NCBI GenBank assembly: GCA_964390805.1
Contig: CAYMKL010000073.1
Span: 1-35,541 of the forward strand
Length of the DNA: 35,541 nucleotides
Source of the DNA: CAYMKL01 sp964390805
GTDB taxonomy: Bacteria; Chloroflexota; Anaerolineae; VGOG01
Reading direction: 5' to 3'
The position numbers and the translations under genes are program-made. The notes beneath the pieces are model-generated. The model searched no databases. It was not told the origin of the DNA and saw only the letters and a program-made list of their open reading frames with translations. The first letter of the stretch is position 1. The number at the start of each line of letters is the position of its first letter. Positions 24,556 through 33,653 of the stretch are shown here, piece by piece.

Positions 24556-26520
24556 GTGGCTGCGGCGGAAACCGGAAGCAGTTATCTGAGAATCGAGCGG
24601 TTCCACGCCCAGTACCTTGTATCATCGGACCACCCGGCACCCGAAAAGGTGAAAGCGCGGCTGGATGAGGCCGTAATCAGGAGTCTGTCTGCTACGCTGT
24701 CAGCACTAGTTTCTCGCTGCTTCTCACCTACCGACCCAAGCATCTGGTTAATTCGCCGCCTCGAGCTGACACTGGACGTCAATGCTGCCTGGGAGCGCGA
24801 TCAGGTGGCCCGGCGCTGGGCCACGCAGCTCGCGCGAGAGCTCGTCGCCACCCTGCAAGACGGGGCCGATGGGCGCAACATCCTGTACTTTTCGGACCGC
24901 GCTGCCTACCTGGCCCGCTTCCTGGCTGACCTTGCGGAAGGACGGGCCTGGAGCAAGTGGTACTACAGGGCCTTTGATGGGCTGCGCATGCTGCCAATCT
25001 CGGCGGCGCTACGCACCGCCATCTGTGACCAACCCACAATCGGCCTGGAGGCCCTGCTAAAGCTCGCAGTCCCCCAGAGGGCGCGCGTGCTGAGACGCCT
25101 CACCGCGCCGGACGCCCGCCGCATCCTGGAGGCCATCAGCAGCCAAGCGCCTCCCGGCGATGTGCTGCGCCGCTTTCAGGCGGTGTGGAGGGCATGGGAT
25201 GCGGTCGAACTCGGTCCGCTGCGCGGGGCCGAAGAATGGAAAAACGCGCTGCGTCTCTACCTGGCTGTGTGTGACGACCAGGAGGATCTGTCGGGACCCA
25301 TGCTCCAGCTTGCGGCACGGGCGCTGCTGCGCCTGGCCCGCTTTTTCGCCACAGGTTCGAGCTCGGGACACAGGCAACTCGTGGCTGCCCTGACGGCCGG
25401 CGACCTGCCGGCCCTGTACGTTGCTGCTGGCACCGCCGATGCAGAGGTCCTGGCCTCGCTGATCCGCTGCCCGCCTGACTGGGTAAGAGAAGTGGCGCGG
25501 GCACTCCTTACCCGCGCCGGCGGCCAGGTAGCGCCCGAGCCGGCGGCAACGAAGGACGTGAGATACACGCCGTTCGGCGCTGTCTTCCTGTTGCTCCCAT
25601 TCCTGGATGCCCTGCCCCTCGAGCAGGCCACCCACGACTGGCCAGATGCAGAGGATGCCACAGCCGTCGCCCTGCTGCGCTTTCTCGTCCTGGTCAAGTG
25701 TTGTGGGCAGGCACGAGCTCGAAAGGTGTTTTTTGATCCCATGGTACGCGATCTAATGGAGATTGGTCCGACGCTCTCGCCCGCAGCCGTGGCCCGCTGG
25801 CAGGCCCGTGTTTCTCGCAAGCATCCGCAGGCGCTCCTGGAGGAAATCGCAGCCTGGCAGCACGGAGAAGGCGCCGTCGGAAAACGGACGCTCCTGCTAG
25901 TCTCGGTCCCATTGCCCGGCGCGCCCGTCGGCCTGCTCATTGATGCCCAGCGCGGGGTCTGGTTGCACGCAGTGGGATACCATCCACGCAGGCCCGACCG
26001 CCTCATCGAGCGCTTGCGCCCGTGGCTCTCTCCCATCGAAGGAGAAAGATCCATTCTGATAACCGAAGCCGCTTTCATGGACGCCTTGCGGGCCGCATTT
26101 TCACATCTGATGGTCCTAGACCATCAGAGCGATGCCGTGGCCCAGATGGCCGAGGAAGATCCTATGCTCACCGGGATTCTGGCTCGCCTGGACAGGCTCC
26201 CCGGCGATCTGGCCTATCTTTCCCTGCCCAAGTTGCTCCATAAGTCTCGTTCATTCGACCTGGCTTTAAGCGTCGTGGCCCAAGGCGTCATGCGCGCCTT
26301 TGCCTGGCGCTTGCCCGGCTTTGCCGGGTCCAGCTTGCCGTACCTGTACCGCAATTTCCTCGATTTCCCAGGTAGGGTGGAAGAGGACCCGGCCCGCCGC
26401 GTGGTGCGTCTGGGGCGCCCACCACTCAATCTGGTGCTGAACATCACCGGCATGGCGCGGCGCACGTATCAAGTGAGCTGGCTCGACGAACGCCCTATCG
26501 CCTTGTTTCAAGAAGGGTAA
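24556..26520 (+). CDS. Probable eCIS tape-measure protein (Pvc14-like)
   Basis: A 654-aa mostly helical protein. Residues ~58-155 hold a pattern like the CIS tape-measure N-terminal family: WLIRRLELTLDV, then ATQLARELVATLQDG, then YFSDRAAYLARFLADLAEG, then WYYRAFDGLRMLP. The rest is leucine/alanine-rich helices, with a more globular C-terminal region (LLVSVPLPGAPVGLLIDAQ at ~450-470, then FPGRVEEDPARRVVRLGRPP and LVLNITGM near the end). In PVC and Afp clusters the tape measure sits directly before the AAA+ ATPase, as here, which supports the call. Its role would be to set tail length inside the tube lumen. The start is GTG, 4 bases after the previous stop. Sequence similarity alone is modest; it could be another eCIS-specific helical protein. 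Confidence 0.55.
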   Translation: MAAAETGSSYLRIERFHAQYLVSSDHPAPEKVKARLDEAVIRSLSATLSALVSRCFSPTDPSIWLIRRLELTLDVNAAWERDQVARRWATQLARELVATLQDGADGRNILYFSDRAAYLARFLADLAEGRAWSKWYYRAFDGLRMLPISAALRTAICDQPTIGLEALLKLAVPQRARVLRRLTAPDARRILEAISSQAPPGDVLRRFQAVWRAWDAVELGPLRGAEEWKNALRLYLAVCDDQEDLSGPMLQLAARALLRLARFFATGSSSGHRQLVAALTAGDLPALYVAAGTADAEVLASLIRCPPDWVREVARALLTRAGGQVAPEPAATKDVRYTPFGAVFLLLPFLDALPLEQATHDWPDAEDATAVALLRFLVLVKCCGQARARKVFFDPMVRDLMEIGPTLSPAAVARWQARVSRKHPQALLEEIAAWQHGEGAVGKRTLLLVSVPLPGAPVGLLIDAQRGVWLHAVGYHPRRPDRLIERLRPWLSPIEGERSILITEAAFMDALRAAFSHLMVLDHQSDAVAQMAEEDPMLTGILARLDRLPGDLAYLSLPKLLHKSRSFDLALSVVAQGVMRAFAWRLPGFAGSSLPYLYRNFLDFPGRVEEDPARRVVRLGRPPLNLVLNITGMARRTYQVSWLDERPIALFQEG

Positions 26521-26526
26521 AAGCCG

Positions 26527-28698
26527 ATGTTTACCGATCCCCTGGCGCACTTGCAGGCCGAACTGGCCCGCTTGGACTTGCTGCTGCACCGGCAGATCCT
26601 GCGCCTGCGCGCTGCCTATCAACTCTCCCTGGACGAGTTCCGTGGGCTGTATATCAGCGACGAGCAGGTGGACAGCCTGATCAACCAAGCTGTGGCGCAC
26701 GAATACGCAATTCCCTCCGTCGCCGAACTGACCGCACGCGCCGAAGCCATACGCCAGGCCAACACCGCCGAACTTGGCGACGATTCGCCCTGGCGGCGAG
26801 TGGTCGAGGAGTTCAATCTATCGCCGTTCGAGCAGGATGTTCTCCTGTTGGCCTTGGCGCCCGAAGTGGATCTCAAGTACGAGACCTTGTACGCCTATTT
26901 GAACAACGACGTGAGCCGCAAGTGGCCGACGTGCGATATGGCTCTGCGCCTCTTTTCGACGACGCCAGCCCAGCAGACAAGCTGGCGCCGGCATTTACTG
27001 CCGGAGGCTACCCTGTTCAGCAGCGGCCTCCTGCAGCCGGTGCCATCTGCCGCGGGCCACCCCTCGTGGTTGGCCGGTGGTTTTTCCCTCGCGCCAACGG
27101 TGTCCCATCATTTGTTCGGACATTCGGCGCTCGACCCGCGGCTGGCTTCCTGCGTGGTGCATGTTAACCCCACTTTGGGGTGGGATGTGGTACCACTTTC
27201 AGCCAGTCTGCGGGCAACGCTGCGCCAGACCGCCGACTTTTTCCAGCCTGCCCCATCCAACGGAGCGGCGCCCACGCTCATATTCGAAGGCCGTTACGGC
27301 ACTGGCGAAGCCCTGGCAGCCGAAGCCTTGTGCCGAGACCTGGGTGTGCCGCTGTTGCGCGTTGATATGGTGGCCGCTCGTGTCGCCCCGGAACCGTTTC
27401 CCCATGTACTGCAGGCAGTGATGCTACAACAGCGCTTACAGCAGGCGGGCGTTTATGTCGAGCGTGGACAGACGCTATTCGACCAAAAAGGAGATCCCCT
27501 GCCCGATGCCTACCTTATGTTCAGACAGTTAACGCCAATCAAAGGCCCCATCTTTTTCGCCTGTACGCCGGGAACACACTGGCACGAGGTGATGAAGGGC
27601 CGGCGTCACCTGGTCTTTCGTTTTGACGATCCAGATTACCCCGCGCGTCACCGCTTGTGGGAGATGTATGCGAGCCAGGCGGGTAACACAGTCAAGGCGC
27701 CCGTCTTGGAAGCCCTGGCGAACCGATTCGTGCTGACACCGGGCCAGATCAAAGACGCGGTCCAGGCAGCAGTTGATGTGCAGGCCCTGACGGAACGACC
27801 GGCAAGGGCTTTAGCTCGCCAGACCCTCTTTGCTGCTGCTCGGGCCCAGTCGGACCAGAACCTGGGGAGGCTGGCGCACAAGGTGAACACGATTCACACC
27901 TGGGATGACCTGGTGCTCCCCCCCGCGACGCTCGATCAAGTCAAAGAGATAACCGCCGCCATCAAGTACCGCCACGTGGTCTACTCACAGTGGGGATTTG
28001 AGCAGCGTATATCGTCGGCCAACGGGCTGATGGTTCTCTTTTCCGGGGCCTCGGGCACAGGCAAGACCATGACCGCCGGAGTGGTTGCCCGGGACCTGGG
28101 GCTGGACCTCTACAAGATTGACCTATCGGGGGTGGTCAGCAAGTACATCGGCGAAACCGAGAAAAACCTGGACCGCATCTTTCGCGCCGCCAGGTGCAGC
28201 AACGCCATTCTCTTCTTCGACGAGGCCGACGCCCTGTTTGGCAAGCGCTCCGAGGTGAAGGATGCCCACGACCGCTACGCCAACATCGAGATTGCCTATC
28301 TCCTGCAAAAGATGGAGGAGCACGACGGGGTGGTCATCCTGGCCAGCAACCTCAGCAAGAACATCGACCAGGCTTTTTCGCGGCGCATGCATTACGTGGT
28401 GGAATTCCCTTTGCCGGACGAGGCACATCGGGAGCGACTGTGGCGCGGCATGTTCCCCTCCGAGACGCCGCTCGACGCGGAGGTGGATTTCCGCTTTCTG
28501 GCCAAGCAGTTCTCCCTCGCCGGCGGCGACATCCGGAACGTGGCTCTTGACGCCGCCTTTCTGGCGGCCCACGATGGACGAGTGGTTTCCATGAGGCAAC
28601 TGATCAAAGCCATGGCCCGGCAGATGATCAAGCAGGGCAAGATTCCGTCGGCGACGGATTTCAAGAAGTACCATGCCTTGATCGCCCAGGATATGTGA
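26527..28698 (+). CDS. AAA+ ATPase (Pvc15-like)
   Basis: A 723-aa ATPase of the eCIS Pvc15 type, linked in PVC/Afp to particle assembly and effector loading. The C-terminal AAA+ module is intact: Walker A FSGASGTGKTM at ~504-514, Walker B AILFFDEADALFGKRSEV at ~558-575, sensor-1-like VVILASNLSKN at ~600-610, and an arginine-finger region QAFSRRMHYVVEFPLPDEAH. An upstream AAA-like module is degenerate, with FEGRYGTGEALAA (~252-264) in place of Walker A, the Lys replaced by Glu-Ala. The N-terminal ~200 residues are the helical/winged-helix domain common in this family (NLSPFEQDVLLLALAPEVDL). Six bases follow the tape-measure-like gene. The cargo genes follow immediately, consistent with a loading role. 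Confidence 0.92.
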   Translation: MFTDPLAHLQAELARLDLLLHRQILRLRAAYQLSLDEFRGLYISDEQVDSLINQAVAHEYAIPSVAELTARAEAIRQANTAELGDDSPWRRVVEEFNLSPFEQDVLLLALAPEVDLKYETLYAYLNNDVSRKWPTCDMALRLFSTTPAQQTSWRRHLLPEATLFSSGLLQPVPSAAGHPSWLAGGFSLAPTVSHHLFGHSALDPRLASCVVHVNPTLGWDVVPLSASLRATLRQTADFFQPAPSNGAAPTLIFEGRYGTGEALAAEALCRDLGVPLLRVDMVAARVAPEPFPHVLQAVMLQQRLQQAGVYVERGQTLFDQKGDPLPDAYLMFRQLTPIKGPIFFACTPGTHWHEVMKGRRHLVFRFDDPDYPARHRLWEMYASQAGNTVKAPVLEALANRFVLTPGQIKDAVQAAVDVQALTERPARALARQTLFAAARAQSDQNLGRLAHKVNTIHTWDDLVLPPATLDQVKEITAAIKYRHVVYSQWGFEQRISSANGLMVLFSGASGTGKTMTAGVVARDLGLDLYKIDLSGVVSKYIGETEKNLDRIFRAARCSNAILFFDEADALFGKRSEVKDAHDRYANIEIAYLLQKMEEHDGVVILASNLSKNIDQAFSRRMHYVVEFPLPDEAHRERLWRGMFPSETPLDAEVDFRFLAKQFSLAGGDIRNVALDAAFLAAHDGRVVSMRQLIKAMARQMIKQGKIPSATDFKKYHALIAQDM

Positions 28699-28714
28699 AG
28701 GGCAGGTGTGGCCG

Positions 28715-31282
28715 ATGACGACAAAGACCAAATCGCTGGAGAAAGACACAGAACGCAAGACAGAGCCGGACGCGCGACGCAGGGCGGAGTATAGAAAGCG
28801 GAACGCAAAGACACACCCTCCCATTCAGCAGGCTGCTGGCAATCTGGCTGTCCAGAGATCGCTCAAAGCCGGCCTTTTGCAGCCCAAACTGACTGTTGGG
28901 ACTCCGAAGGACGCCTATGAGCAGGAAGCGGACCGGCTGGCAGACGAGCTCATGCGGATGCCGGATTCCGAGGCGACTGCCAATGCACCGATCCAGACGG
29001 AGGATGATGAGACTGGCACGCTTCGCACGGAAACCCAGCCGCAACTCTCTGGCAAATGGCAGGGCGCCGGTCAGACCGGAGGGTCGGACGCGCAACCCTC
29101 CAGACTCCCTCCCGATGTCGAATCGCGACTCTCATCGTTGGAGGGGGCTGGCCATCCCCTGCCCGAGACGGAACGCAGCTTCTTCGAGTCACGCCTGGGT
29201 GCGAATCTCAGTGGGGTGCGCACATCGAGCGAGCCCCGCGCAGACCCAATCGCTCGCCGGGTCAATGCGCGTGCCTTTGCCGTGGGCCAGCAGATTTTCT
29301 TCAAAAGCGGCGAATACACTGCGGGCAGCACCAGTGGCCGGCGGCTACTGGCTCACGAATTGGTGCATACAATCCAGCAAGGAGGTGGCAAAAGTGGACA
29401 GCGGAGGGCCTTCGGCGCGGGACAGACTTTCGGACCCAATGCGGGCCGAGTAGATACGCAGGCAGGCCTGTCCGGTGCAGCTAGAGTCACCAGCAGCGCA
29501 GGACCCCGGTTGCAGCGTAGCGATGACGACGTCCCAGAAAGGCCCACTCCGATCCAGCGGACCGTCGACGAGATCGTGGACCGGCTTGAAGGGCACACCG
29601 ATGCGGAGGACAGCCGCTACATCCTGAACCTGTTCCGGGGTATATCCCCAGCAGAACAGCGGGTCGCCATCCACGAATTGCGCGGCCGCGCTGGGCAGAT
29701 GCACGAGTCGACTGAGGGGCCACTCTACCGCTTGTTCGAAGACCTAGAGGAAGAGGACAAGGTGAACTTGGCGTTTCTCTTGATGGCCAACGGCGTGCTG
29801 TCTCAGGGGATGATCGCTCGTTTGCTTGTCGGACGCACTTGGGCGGGCCGATGGATGCCGGTTACCACCGAAGCTGGCACTGAGGCCGCTCAGTCCTATG
29901 CAGATCTGGTCGTGGAGGGACAAAGAAGAGGGGGAGTTGGCGGATTCTTCCACCAGGCCGGCGGCTGGATTGGTGGCTTTTTCGCGTCCTTGTGGACCCC
30001 CGAGACCGCCTCCGAAACCGTGATAGCCCTCTCTCTGGCCCGCTATGCCCAGCTTTTTCCGCGCGCCATCGGCGCTCCGGCTGCTGTGTTGGGGTCGGCC
30101 CAGACTGGGCTCTCCATCGGCCAGCTCATAACCGGGCACAACCTGTGGGGCGAACCACTCTCCGATGAGGAGCGCGTCCGACACTGGATCCTCGCTGCCA
30201 CAGGTGTCGCCGTGATCAGCGGCGGTGTGGTGGTTCAGTACGGCACGCCGAGGTGGCTAGGTGGGCGAGCAGTAACGTCCGAACTGCCACGCAGCTCTGA
30301 ACCGGGAACTGTGCGCGTGATGACCCCGGAAGAGGTGGCCGCCTTCCATCGGAACAACCGCCTGCTGGGCCGGCATACCACGGCGGATGGTTTAGAGGTG
30401 GAAGTATACGGTCCGAGTGACATGCCGACCACTGCGCTTCAGCTCCCAGAGGCGCTCCCGCGGCCACTCCCGCCGCCACCGCGTCCACAGTTGTTCTTTC
30501 AGCCAGCCGTGGGGGGAAGGACTCAAGGCCTGCAGGCATTGCCCCCCGGTCGAGGCCAGACCCCAGTTGAACCGTTGGAGCCCCATCCAGTCTGCCTAGG
30601 GCCCTCGTCTGGTGAAGTGTCCTTGCCCCTTGGCGAAGCTCGGACCCCGGTCGAGCCGTTGGAGCCCCACCCAGTTAGCTTGGAGGCTCCGGCCCCTGAC
30701 GTCCTGACGGGCGCTGATGTAGGGACTTATGGGAGAACGGGGATGGAGTTCCACCTCTATACGACAGCAGAGGTAGCTTTCGGCATGCGCACCAACTTCG
30801 ACCCAGTCACGAGGCTCCCGCGATCGGTGGAATATACCCAGGTTGCTCCAACCGGCGAGACGCTTCCGCCGCGCCCTAGTCGCTTCCGAATGAACGAGAT
30901 GATCAGCCGCGAATACCAGTTAACGCACGAGGCCTACACTGGCACCGAGTACGAACGCGGACACCTGATGCCGCGAGAAGCCGCGGCAAGCTATCCAGAG
31001 GCGCTGCGCGACATTGATGTCATGAGCAACATCGCTCCGATGTTCGGGCGGGGAGCAACCGGCATCAACCAAAGCGTGTGGCGCTCTTACGAAAACCTTG
31101 CCATGGAACAGGCACAACGGTATGGCTGGATCAGGGTCCGGATCGAGGTAATACGTGGACCTGCGCCACCAGCCATGGGCGCAGCAGGCGGTCAGGCACT
31201 GTCGGAGGTCGTCGGCTACACTCGCTCTCATTACAGCCCTGATGGGGAGCTGGTTCTCGGCGTTTCGGTGCCGAATCGCTAG
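28715..31282 (+). CDS. DUF4157 effector with C-terminal DNA/RNA non-specific nuclease
   Basis: An 855-aa candidate cargo toxin. Residues 1-75: leader with MTTKTKSLE, QQAAGNLAVQRSLKAG and a helix YEQEADRLADELMRMP. Residues ~130-230: DUF4157 domain with ESRLGANLSGVRTSSEPRAD, VNARAFAVGQQIFF and LLAHELVHTIQQGGG; the zinc-type HExxH motif is residues 214-218. Residues ~435-510 are hydrophobic/glycine-rich and might cross or enter a membrane. A Pro-rich linker (~590-660) repeats TPVEPLEPHPV twice. Residues ~675-855: NUC1-type nuclease with ERGHLMPREAA (general-base His750), SNIAPMFGRG and INQSVWRSYE (metal-binding Asn785); the 35-residue His-Asn spacing fits the family. I prefer ATG 28715 over GTG 28706 because the next effector begins with the same MTTK-x-KSLE. 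It lies right after the loading ATPase. Confidence 0.88.
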   Translation: MTTKTKSLEKDTERKTEPDARRRAEYRKRNAKTHPPIQQAAGNLAVQRSLKAGLLQPKLTVGTPKDAYEQEADRLADELMRMPDSEATANAPIQTEDDETGTLRTETQPQLSGKWQGAGQTGGSDAQPSRLPPDVESRLSSLEGAGHPLPETERSFFESRLGANLSGVRTSSEPRADPIARRVNARAFAVGQQIFFKSGEYTAGSTSGRRLLAHELVHTIQQGGGKSGQRRAFGAGQTFGPNAGRVDTQAGLSGAARVTSSAGPRLQRSDDDVPERPTPIQRTVDEIVDRLEGHTDAEDSRYILNLFRGISPAEQRVAIHELRGRAGQMHESTEGPLYRLFEDLEEEDKVNLAFLLMANGVLSQGMIARLLVGRTWAGRWMPVTTEAGTEAAQSYADLVVEGQRRGGVGGFFHQAGGWIGGFFASLWTPETASETVIALSLARYAQLFPRAIGAPAAVLGSAQTGLSIGQLITGHNLWGEPLSDEERVRHWILAATGVAVISGGVVVQYGTPRWLGGRAVTSELPRSSEPGTVRVMTPEEVAAFHRNNRLLGRHTTADGLEVEVYGPSDMPTTALQLPEALPRPLPPPPRPQLFFQPAVGGRTQGLQALPPGRGQTPVEPLEPHPVCLGPSSGEVSLPLGEARTPVEPLEPHPVSLEAPAPDVLTGADVGTYGRTGMEFHLYTTAEVAFGMRTNFDPVTRLPRSVEYTQVAPTGETLPPRPSRFRMNEMISREYQLTHEAYTGTEYERGHLMPREAAASYPEALRDIDVMSNIAPMFGRGATGINQSVWRSYENLAMEQAQRYGWIRVRIEVIRGPAPPAMGAAGGQALSEVVGYTRSHYSPDGELVLGVSVPNR

Positions 31283-31395
31283 GAAGGCACTCGCAGATGG
31301 TCAGCCAGGAGCCATAGGCGTCAGACGTCATCTCCCACGATGTGGTCGGCAGAATCATCCCTAGGCTTAAGACGCGTGACAGGCAGACCTATCTG
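31283..31395 (+). other. Intergenic gap between the two effector genes
   Basis: A 113-base gap, the widest in the operon after the first gene. I see no terminator with a T-tract and no clear -35/-10 pair. In-frame sequence upstream of ATG 31396 extends to 31342 without similarity to the other effector, so I treat it as untranslated. The gap may be a recombination joint between independently acquired cargo genes. Confidence 0.4.
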
Positions 31396-33639
31396 ATGAC
31401 GACAAAAGGCAAATCGCTGGAGAGAACCAACAAGCCCGAAAAAACACCGTCACGGGATGCTGCGGTTTCACAACGGCCAGCAAACGCTACCCCACAGGCC
31501 GTATCTGGCCTGTTGGACGTTCAGCGTGCCGTCGGAAACCTGGCCATTCAGCGAATGCTACGCACCGGCGCGATCCAGACCAGACAGGATACCAGCCAGC
31601 CAGTCGATCAACACGAGCGCGAGGCCCAGCAGTTTGGGGAATACGTAACCTGCAGAGACGCAAGCGAGCGACCAAACCTGTCCCGCACCGGCCTGGCTAT
31701 CCAACGCTCTCCCGCCAATGAGAGCGCAATTTCAACTCCAACTACCGCTACCCCTACTACCACGACCACTCCAACGCCAACTCCGACGGCCTCCGCCCCG
31801 ACGCCAAGCCCCGCGGCCCCTTCGCTGATCGTTGACGACTCAGTGACCGACCTCGCGCCGGGCCAGATGCGCAAGAGCGAGTTCCTCTCTCAGCTACGAA
31901 GCGCCGTGTGCCAAACCGCCGACGAGGCGCTTGCAGGCACGATCTGGTCGACTGTCGGGTGTCCCTACATCGCTCGTTGGTTTGAATACTATGGCAACAA
32001 AAACAGCCGGCATATCGAACGGGCAATCCGGAAATACGCCCCAGAGACCGCAAAGGTCACCACAGCCGGCGCCTACATCCCCCTGATTTGTGCGCGCGTG
32101 CGCTGGGGCATCAGTGTGTGGGTCGAAACCGGCAGGGTCACGGGAGTGCCGGAGGGGATGTCGGCTGCTCTGCCTGGGGCCGGCAGTGGGGAAGGTACTG
32201 AGGAAGGCGCCGGTGGAACCCTTGCGGGAATGGTCGGTGCAGGCGCTCGCTTGATGCGCGGCATCTTTTTCAAGGGCCGCGACGGTGGAGCGCGAGAAGG
32301 CGACGATCCGCAAGCGATTCAGGCACAGCTCGGGCCGGGCCGTGGGATTAACGGTGGCGTCAGGTCACGGATGGAGTCAGCCTTTGGGATGGGCTTTGGC
32401 CAGGTGCATGTGCACACGGATGCCATGGCTGCGGAATTGGCTTCAGGTCTCAACGCACGGGCCTTTACGATCGGGGGAGACATTGCCTTCGCGAGGGGCG
32501 AATATCAACCAGGCACTCTGATCGGTGACGCTCTCATTGCCCACGAGCTGGCACACACCATGCAGCAGAGTGGAGGGAATACCAACCTTCAGAGCCAAGG
32601 AAAAGGAAACGAAGTGTCTGGCGCATTCGAGGAGGAAGCGGATCGATCTGCTGTGAGTGCTGTGCTGTCCATGTGGCCTGAGGTGAAAGAAAGTCTCCAT
32701 GGCCCGACTGCGCACGTACTGCCGCGTCTACGATCCGGCTTGCGACTGCAGGCCTGCACATCGGAACACCAAAAAGAGGTCAAGAGGTTGGCCAAGGTTC
32801 AGCATGGGTTCTTGAAAAAGAAGGCAAAGGAGAAGGAAGAAGAGGAGAAAAAAGCGGCGATTGAAGCCCAAAAGAAGGCTGGCGTCAAGAATCCAAGACT
32901 ACCAGCACCCAAAGTGACGACTGGCGAAGTGTTGAAAGAGGAAGTCAAGAAGCGCGCCTTTGCCACTCACCCCGCACATAAGTGGCTGTCGCTTTCACCG
33001 GCTGCGCAAGCTAAGTGGCACCTACGGGCCTCGGCTGCGTGGAGCAAAGTTCTGACGAGCGTCAAGGGCACCGAGCTGGAGAAGGGTGTCAAAGCTCTTA
33101 CGTTCAGATTCGCTCCAGAAGAGGCCCTGACGAAGAGACTCTTCGCTTCTGTGAAAGGAAAAAGGCTCTCTGTTGGTATGCCTTTCGTGAAACTTGTTGA
33201 AGAGGACCCGAAGAATGTTTGGGAAACTTTGGCGCATGAGATTGCGCACATTGAGTACGGAAAGACTCTCTCTGAGGAGGTTATGTGGGAAGTACTAAAG
33301 CTCATGCCGAAAACTGAGCGAAAGAAATGGGAGAAGAAGGAGGACTACCAAAGGTTCTATGAGGCATACAGTTACCCAGAAACTGAGATTTTCGCCAATT
33401 TGCGAGGGTTGAGGTATCGCGAGCCGGTCAGTGGCCCGAAGCCGAAAGCAGGGGGTGTACACCCCTATGTGCAGATACCGCGCCAACTCAAAAAGATCAA
33501 AGAAGCATTCCATCCAGAAGTTGCCAAGGCGGTTCTGAAGGTACTCAAGAAGCGGGTCGCCGGATCGACCGAGATCTTGGCGCGGGATAAGAAATACTTT
33601 CTGGATCAGGTCAAAAAGATCTTTGGCTACACCTTATGA
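31396..33639 (+). CDS. DUF4157 effector with second C-terminal HExxH metalloprotease-like domain
   Basis: A 747-aa candidate cargo toxin. Residues 1-65: leader MTTKGKSLE and VQRAVGNLAIQRMLRTG, as in the nuclease effector. Residues ~114-144: Thr/Pro-rich linker. Residues ~150-250: unrecognised domain with CQTADEAL and YIARWFEYYGNKNSRHIERA. Residues ~300-395: DUF4157 (SRMESAFGMGFGQVHVHTDA, LNARAFTIGGDIAFARGEY, HELAH at 383-387). Residues ~460-500: Lys/Glu-rich coiled coil. Residues ~510-747: a domain with a second zinc motif, TLAHEIAHIEYGK (HEIAH at 614-618). About 45 residues later comes YPETEIFANLRGLRY, where Glu662 or Glu664 could be the third ligand of a gluzincin protease. Family of this last domain not recognised. 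By eye the 3' third is poorer in GC than the rest, hinting at separate acquisition. Confidence 0.82.
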   Translation: MTTKGKSLERTNKPEKTPSRDAAVSQRPANATPQAVSGLLDVQRAVGNLAIQRMLRTGAIQTRQDTSQPVDQHEREAQQFGEYVTCRDASERPNLSRTGLAIQRSPANESAISTPTTATPTTTTTPTPTPTASAPTPSPAAPSLIVDDSVTDLAPGQMRKSEFLSQLRSAVCQTADEALAGTIWSTVGCPYIARWFEYYGNKNSRHIERAIRKYAPETAKVTTAGAYIPLICARVRWGISVWVETGRVTGVPEGMSAALPGAGSGEGTEEGAGGTLAGMVGAGARLMRGIFFKGRDGGAREGDDPQAIQAQLGPGRGINGGVRSRMESAFGMGFGQVHVHTDAMAAELASGLNARAFTIGGDIAFARGEYQPGTLIGDALIAHELAHTMQQSGGNTNLQSQGKGNEVSGAFEEEADRSAVSAVLSMWPEVKESLHGPTAHVLPRLRSGLRLQACTSEHQKEVKRLAKVQHGFLKKKAKEKEEEEKKAAIEAQKKAGVKNPRLPAPKVTTGEVLKEEVKKRAFATHPAHKWLSLSPAAQAKWHLRASAAWSKVLTSVKGTELEKGVKALTFRFAPEEALTKRLFASVKGKRLSVGMPFVKLVEEDPKNVWETLAHEIAHIEYGKTLSEEVMWEVLKLMPKTERKKWEKKEDYQRFYEAYSYPETEIFANLRGLRYREPVSGPKPKAGGVHPYVQIPRQLKKIKEAFHPEVAKAVLKVLKKRVAGSTEILARDKKYFLDQVKKIFGYTL

Positions 33640-33653
33640 AGGAAGAAACGAGC

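Noticed and set aside
569..28698. Prophage or type VI secretion interpretation
   Set aside because: No head, packaging, integration or lysis genes and no TssJLM or ClpV-type unfoldase. The Pvc16, Pvc15 and DUF4157 set fits an eCIS.
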